A DNA stretch of 64,000 nucleotides from Flavobacterium tagetis (GTDB lineage: Bacteria > Bacteroidota > Bacteroidia > Flavobacteriales > Flavobacteriaceae): contig NZ_JAERSF010000005.1 in the NCBI RefSeq assembly GCF_016735615.1, positions 124,001-188,000 on the forward strand, read 5' to 3'. Positions 61,231 to 64,000 of the stretch are shown piece by piece (position 1 is the first letter of the stretch; every line of letters starts with the position of its first letter). Both the position numbers and the translations under genes were made by a program. The notes beneath the pieces were generated by a model. The model did not search any database. It was not told the origin of the DNA and worked only from the letters and a program-made list of their open reading frames with translations.

Positions 61231-61267
61231 ACCCGACAGATTTCAAAAATCTGTCGGGTTTTTCTTT
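61231..61267 (+). terminator. terminator of secA
   Basis: ACCCGACAGATTT-CAA-AAATCTGTCGGGT with following T-run. Confidence 0.92.
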
Positions 61268-61319
61268 TCTAATGCCTCCAGTTGCCCTTTTTTTTTGTAT
61301 TAAATGACAAAAATCGTTC

Positions 61320-61347
61320 TTGTAAATAAATTTAAAATGTATTTTTG
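61320..61347 (+). promoter_or_regulatory. promoter of the cysteine-motif protein gene
   Basis: TTG (61320-61322), 17-base spacing, TATTTTTG (61340-61347). The upstream TTG codon at 61345 is inside the -7 motif, so translation must start farther on. Confidence 0.7.
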
Positions 61348-61371
61348 CTCTCGAAAACAACGAAACCTATT

Positions 61372-61749
61372 TTGAAACGACTTTTCGTCATATTTCTTTC
61401 TTGCATGCTATTAGTCCCTTCTTTTGGCAGTTTCTTTGTTTATACCTCATTCAAATTAAATCAGGAAGAAATTTCTAAAACAATCTGTGTACAACGCAAA
61501 TTGGTTTTCAATAGCTGTAATGGTCGTTGTGAACTTCAAAAAAGCTTAAAAAAATACGCAGACAACGAAAAAAGAATGCAAAACAATCTGAAAGAAAAAG
61601 CAGAAGTGGTTTACATTCAGACTTCAATCTTAAACAATTTCAAATTAACGGCACTTATCGAATCAAAAGCAAAAATTTTTGCTTCATTTGATAAAAAGCC
61701 TATTGCAATCGCAAATTCAATTTTTCACCCTCCATCCTCTTTTATATAA
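61372..61749 (+). CDS. small membrane-anchored protein with conserved cysteine motif
   Basis: A 125-residue protein starting at TTG 61372, which follows the promoter by 24 bases and yields a normal signal sequence (MKRLFVIFLSCMLLVPSFGS). After the hydrophobic N-terminus comes ICVQRKLVFNSCNGRCELQK, three Cys ending in CNGRC, as in a Bacteroidota group of small proteins with a C...C-x-G-x-C-x-L-x-K pattern encoded before TonB-dependent receptors. The rest is basic helices and a short hydrophobic tail ending HPPSSFI. Metal or heme handling with the neighbouring receptor is an inference. The longer frame from 61345 starts inside the promoter. Confidence 0.65.
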   Translation: MKRLFVIFLSCMLLVPSFGSFFVYTSFKLNQEEISKTICVQRKLVFNSCNGRCELQKSLKKYADNEKRMQNNLKEKAEVVYIQTSILNNFKLTALIESKAKIFASFDKKPIAIANSIFHPPSSFI

Positions 61750-61834
61750 ATTTTAAAAAGTCAGAATTCTAAGACTTGCAGTTTGCTTATGGCCTAAAGC
61801 CTATAGCTTACAGCTTTAATTTATATAATTCAAA

Positions 61835-63991
61835 ATGAAAAAAATATACTTTACCCTATTAATCATAGGGCAATGTGTCTTTGCACAAAACAAAACCGAG
61901 CAAGACACAACAAAGCAAGAACTTGAAAATGTTTTTGTAACGGCAAATCGTACAGCAACTTTGAGAAAAGAAACTCCAGTTGCGATCAGTAAATTGACAG
62001 CAAAAACTATCAATGAAACCAAGGCTACAGCAGTTTACGAAATCATAAATAAAACTCCCGGAGTCTTAATGGTAAATCTAGGAAACGAACAGCACATGAT
62101 GTCTATTCGTCAGCCTATGACCACAAATGCCTATTATCTGTATTTAGAAGACGGATTGCCAATTCGTCCAATGGGAATTTTCAACCACAATGCGTTATTG
62201 GAAATAAATCAATACAATCTGCAAAGTATTGAAGTTGTAAAGGGTCCTGTTTCTTCTTTATACGGACCAGAAGCTGTCGGCGGAACTATCAATTTAATTT
62301 CGATTAAACCTCCTGTTGATCCTGAGTTTAAATTCGGAATTCAAGCTGACAATTATGGCTACAGAAGATTTCAGGCCGCAGGTGGCGCCAGAATTGGAAA
62401 AGTTGGCTTTCATATTGCAGGAATTTCAAGTTTACAAGAAAATGGCTGGATGACCTATTCTGATTACAATAAAGATAATCTGAATGCGAGAATTGATTAC
62501 AACATTTCTCCTTCTACCCGACTGATCAGCAATACGATGTACGGAAAATATTATTCCGACATGAGCGGAACTGTCAATGAAGAAGCTTTCAACAACAGAA
62601 CTTACAAGAGCACTTCTGATTTTACCTATAGAAAATCTGATGCTTTGCGAACTCGTTTAACATTAGAACACGACTGGAATAGCAATTCTAGCAGTTATAT
62701 TACCGCTTATTTGCGTGACAATAAATTAGGGCAAAATCCGTCATACGGAATCAAATGGAGTCCAACTGTAAATCCTACAACGGCTAAAGGTGAAGTAAAT
62801 TCAAACAACTTTAAAAGTTATGGTGCAATTGGACAACATACTCAAAAATTTGATTTTTTAAACACGAAACTTGTGGCTGGAGCTTTGTACGATTATTCTC
62901 CTGTGACTTATTGGTCGTATGTAATTGATTTAAAAGCCAATTTGAATCCAGGACAGCCAGGAAAACAAACGGTAGATTCGTATGAAATCATTGCAGAACA
63001 TCCAGATTCTAAGCTTTCAGATTATACAGCCGATATTTTTAACACTGCTGGTTATGCACAAATTAGTTTTAATCCGATTGAGAAATTAATTGTTACTGTT
63101 GGCGGGCGTTATGACAATATGAAAGTGAATTATGATAATGCAATTGATCTTTCTACAGGAAGCAAAGTATATGACAAATTTACTTTTAAGGCTGGAGCTA
63201 ATTACAATCCTGTAGAATTTGCCGGTTTTTATGGCAATTATTCTCAAGGTTTTGCGCCTCCGGGAATTACTTCAATTTTTAGAGCTAAGCCAGGAACTGG
63301 CGGCACATCAGGCGTTCCTGCCGAATTTTATTATAACCTGCAACCAGCAGATTTCGATAATTATGAAGTTGGCGGATGGCTTTCTTTCTTCGAAAATAAG
63401 CTAAACCTTGATTATGCTTTTTATTATATGGAAGGTAAAAATGAATTATTAAATATCAAGCTTCCAGATAATTCTACAGATTATCGTTCAGCTGGAGAAA
63501 CACGTCATAAAGGAATCGAGTTTGGAGCTTCATATAAACCATCAAAACAATTCAATATTCGTCTTGGCGGAACTTATGCACAACATACTTATATTGATTT
63601 CAAGCTTTCAGACAAACCATCAGATCCTATTCAGGATTTAAACGGTAAAGAAATGCCGTCTGCTCCAAAATGGTCAGGAAATTCAGAAGTTACTTATTAT
63701 CCTAATTGGCTTCCAAATCTAAGAACGTCTTTAGAATGGCAACTTGTAGGCAGTTATTATCAAGATCAAATCAATACGGTAAAATATGACGGCTACAATA
63801 TTTTCAATGCCAGAATTGGTTATCAATGGAAAAAAATTGAGGTTTATGGAAATGTGCTAAATCTTACTGACAAATTGTACGCTTACAATGTTACCAGAAC
63901 CAATGTTGCCAATGCACAACCAACCTATACTGCTGCTGCGCCAAGGACATTTGTATTCGGAATTCAATATAATTTTTCATTAAAAAAATAA
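61835..63991 (+). CDS. TonB-dependent outer-membrane receptor
   Basis: A 718-residue receptor. Signal peptide about 1-18 (CVFAQ|NKT). TonB box-like ENVFVTANRT, then the plug domain (about 40-150) with TPVAISKLTAKTI, DGLPIRPMG, IEVVKGPVSSLYGPEAVGG. A 22-strand barrel fills the rest and ends with FVFGIQYNFSLKK, an aromatic-rich last strand. No CarboxypepD_reg-like domain and no SusD partner, so it is not a typical glycan receptor; siderophore, heme, copper or another metal complex is more likely. It is 85 bases after the cysteine-motif gene, and complete. Confidence 0.92.
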   Translation: MKKIYFTLLIIGQCVFAQNKTEQDTTKQELENVFVTANRTATLRKETPVAISKLTAKTINETKATAVYEIINKTPGVLMVNLGNEQHMMSIRQPMTTNAYYLYLEDGLPIRPMGIFNHNALLEINQYNLQSIEVVKGPVSSLYGPEAVGGTINLISIKPPVDPEFKFGIQADNYGYRRFQAAGGARIGKVGFHIAGISSLQENGWMTYSDYNKDNLNARIDYNISPSTRLISNTMYGKYYSDMSGTVNEEAFNNRTYKSTSDFTYRKSDALRTRLTLEHDWNSNSSSYITAYLRDNKLGQNPSYGIKWSPTVNPTTAKGEVNSNNFKSYGAIGQHTQKFDFLNTKLVAGALYDYSPVTYWSYVIDLKANLNPGQPGKQTVDSYEIIAEHPDSKLSDYTADIFNTAGYAQISFNPIEKLIVTVGGRYDNMKVNYDNAIDLSTGSKVYDKFTFKAGANYNPVEFAGFYGNYSQGFAPPGITSIFRAKPGTGGTSGVPAEFYYNLQPADFDNYEVGGWLSFFENKLNLDYAFYYMEGKNELLNIKLPDNSTDYRSAGETRHKGIEFGASYKPSKQFNIRLGGTYAQHTYIDFKLSDKPSDPIQDLNGKEMPSAPKWSGNSEVTYYPNWLPNLRTSLEWQLVGSYYQDQINTVKYDGYNIFNARIGYQWKKIEVYGNVLNLTDKLYAYNVTRTNVANAQPTYTAAAPRTFVFGIQYNFSLKK

Positions 63992-64000
63992 TATTTAGCC

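Noticed and set aside
61345..61371. TTG start at 61345 of the cysteine-motif protein
   Set aside because: The codon is part of the -7 promoter motif TATTTTTG, so it could not be transcribed in full.

Overview
The window is chromosomal DNA of a member of the Bacteroidota, most probably a Flavobacterium. The evidence is the A+T-rich composition, the Bacteroidota-type promoter motif TAnnTTTG upstream of many genes (often 20 to 80 bases before the start), very A-rich gene starts, family content (GH97, GH3, DUF1573, DUF4295, BshC, an RprXY-like two-component pair, TonB receptor), and intergenic repeat sequences of the kind found in flavobacterial genomes. The genus is an inference. No rRNA, tRNA, CRISPR array, prophage or insertion sequence was seen.

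Layout. 1-7.5 kb: a glycan-degradation block. It holds the end of a GH97 glycosidase, an aldo/keto reductase, an HdeD-like membrane protein, and a leftward set made of a CE2-type SGNH esterase, a sialate O-acetylesterase-like enzyme and a GH3 beta-glucosidase. No SusC/SusD pair lies inside the window. 7.5-14.2 kb: envelope and signalling genes (NlpC/P60 peptidase, L,D-transpeptidase, DUF1573 protein, sensor kinase plus response regulator, metallo-beta-lactamase-fold protein, small membrane protein). 14.2-24.9 kb: a large radical SAM protein, an sdpR-sdpI-like operon ending in an alpha/beta hydrolase, an MFS transporter, BshC, an acyltransferase-like membrane protein, Ndk, a DUF721 protein and a lipoprotein. 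25-32 kb: housekeeping genes (ftsY, DUF4295, L33, L28, CinA, Hpt, FAH-family hydrolase, 3'-5' exonuclease, E2 acyltransferase). 32-36 kb: a GT2 glycosyltransferase, a D15/BamA-like outer-membrane protein and a second acyltransferase-like membrane protein.

36-50.5 kb is a complete Wzx/Wzy-type capsule or exopolysaccharide locus, read leftward from a strong promoter motif near 50.5 kb. It encodes a cytidylyltransferase, a TIM-barrel-like protein, Wzy, Wzx, a pyruvyl transferase, two glycosyltransferases, an initiating sugar-phosphate transferase, Wza, the Wzc tyrosine kinase and a second initiating transferase. A convergent CpsB-type phosphatase lies at the far end. Together they cover priming, assembly, flipping, polymerisation, export and phospho-control of one surface polysaccharide.

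50.6-64 kb: a secreted protein with a GCxD...GSCxY repeat, an ABC-F ATPase, an FKBP lipoprotein, a methyltransferase, a coiled-coil lipoprotein, an orphan LolD-like ATPase, a cobalamin adenosyltransferase, DUF2795-secA, and a small cysteine-motif protein upstream of a TonB-dependent receptor.

The observations most worth a second look are: a frameshifted 54-residue membrane protein between ftsY and its terminator; a TIM-barrel protein and duplicated initiating transferases in the capsule locus, with a structured leader; a perfect palindrome over the sdpR promoter region; the CX4CX2C radical SAM protein; and the TTG-started cysteine-motif protein before the TonB receptor.
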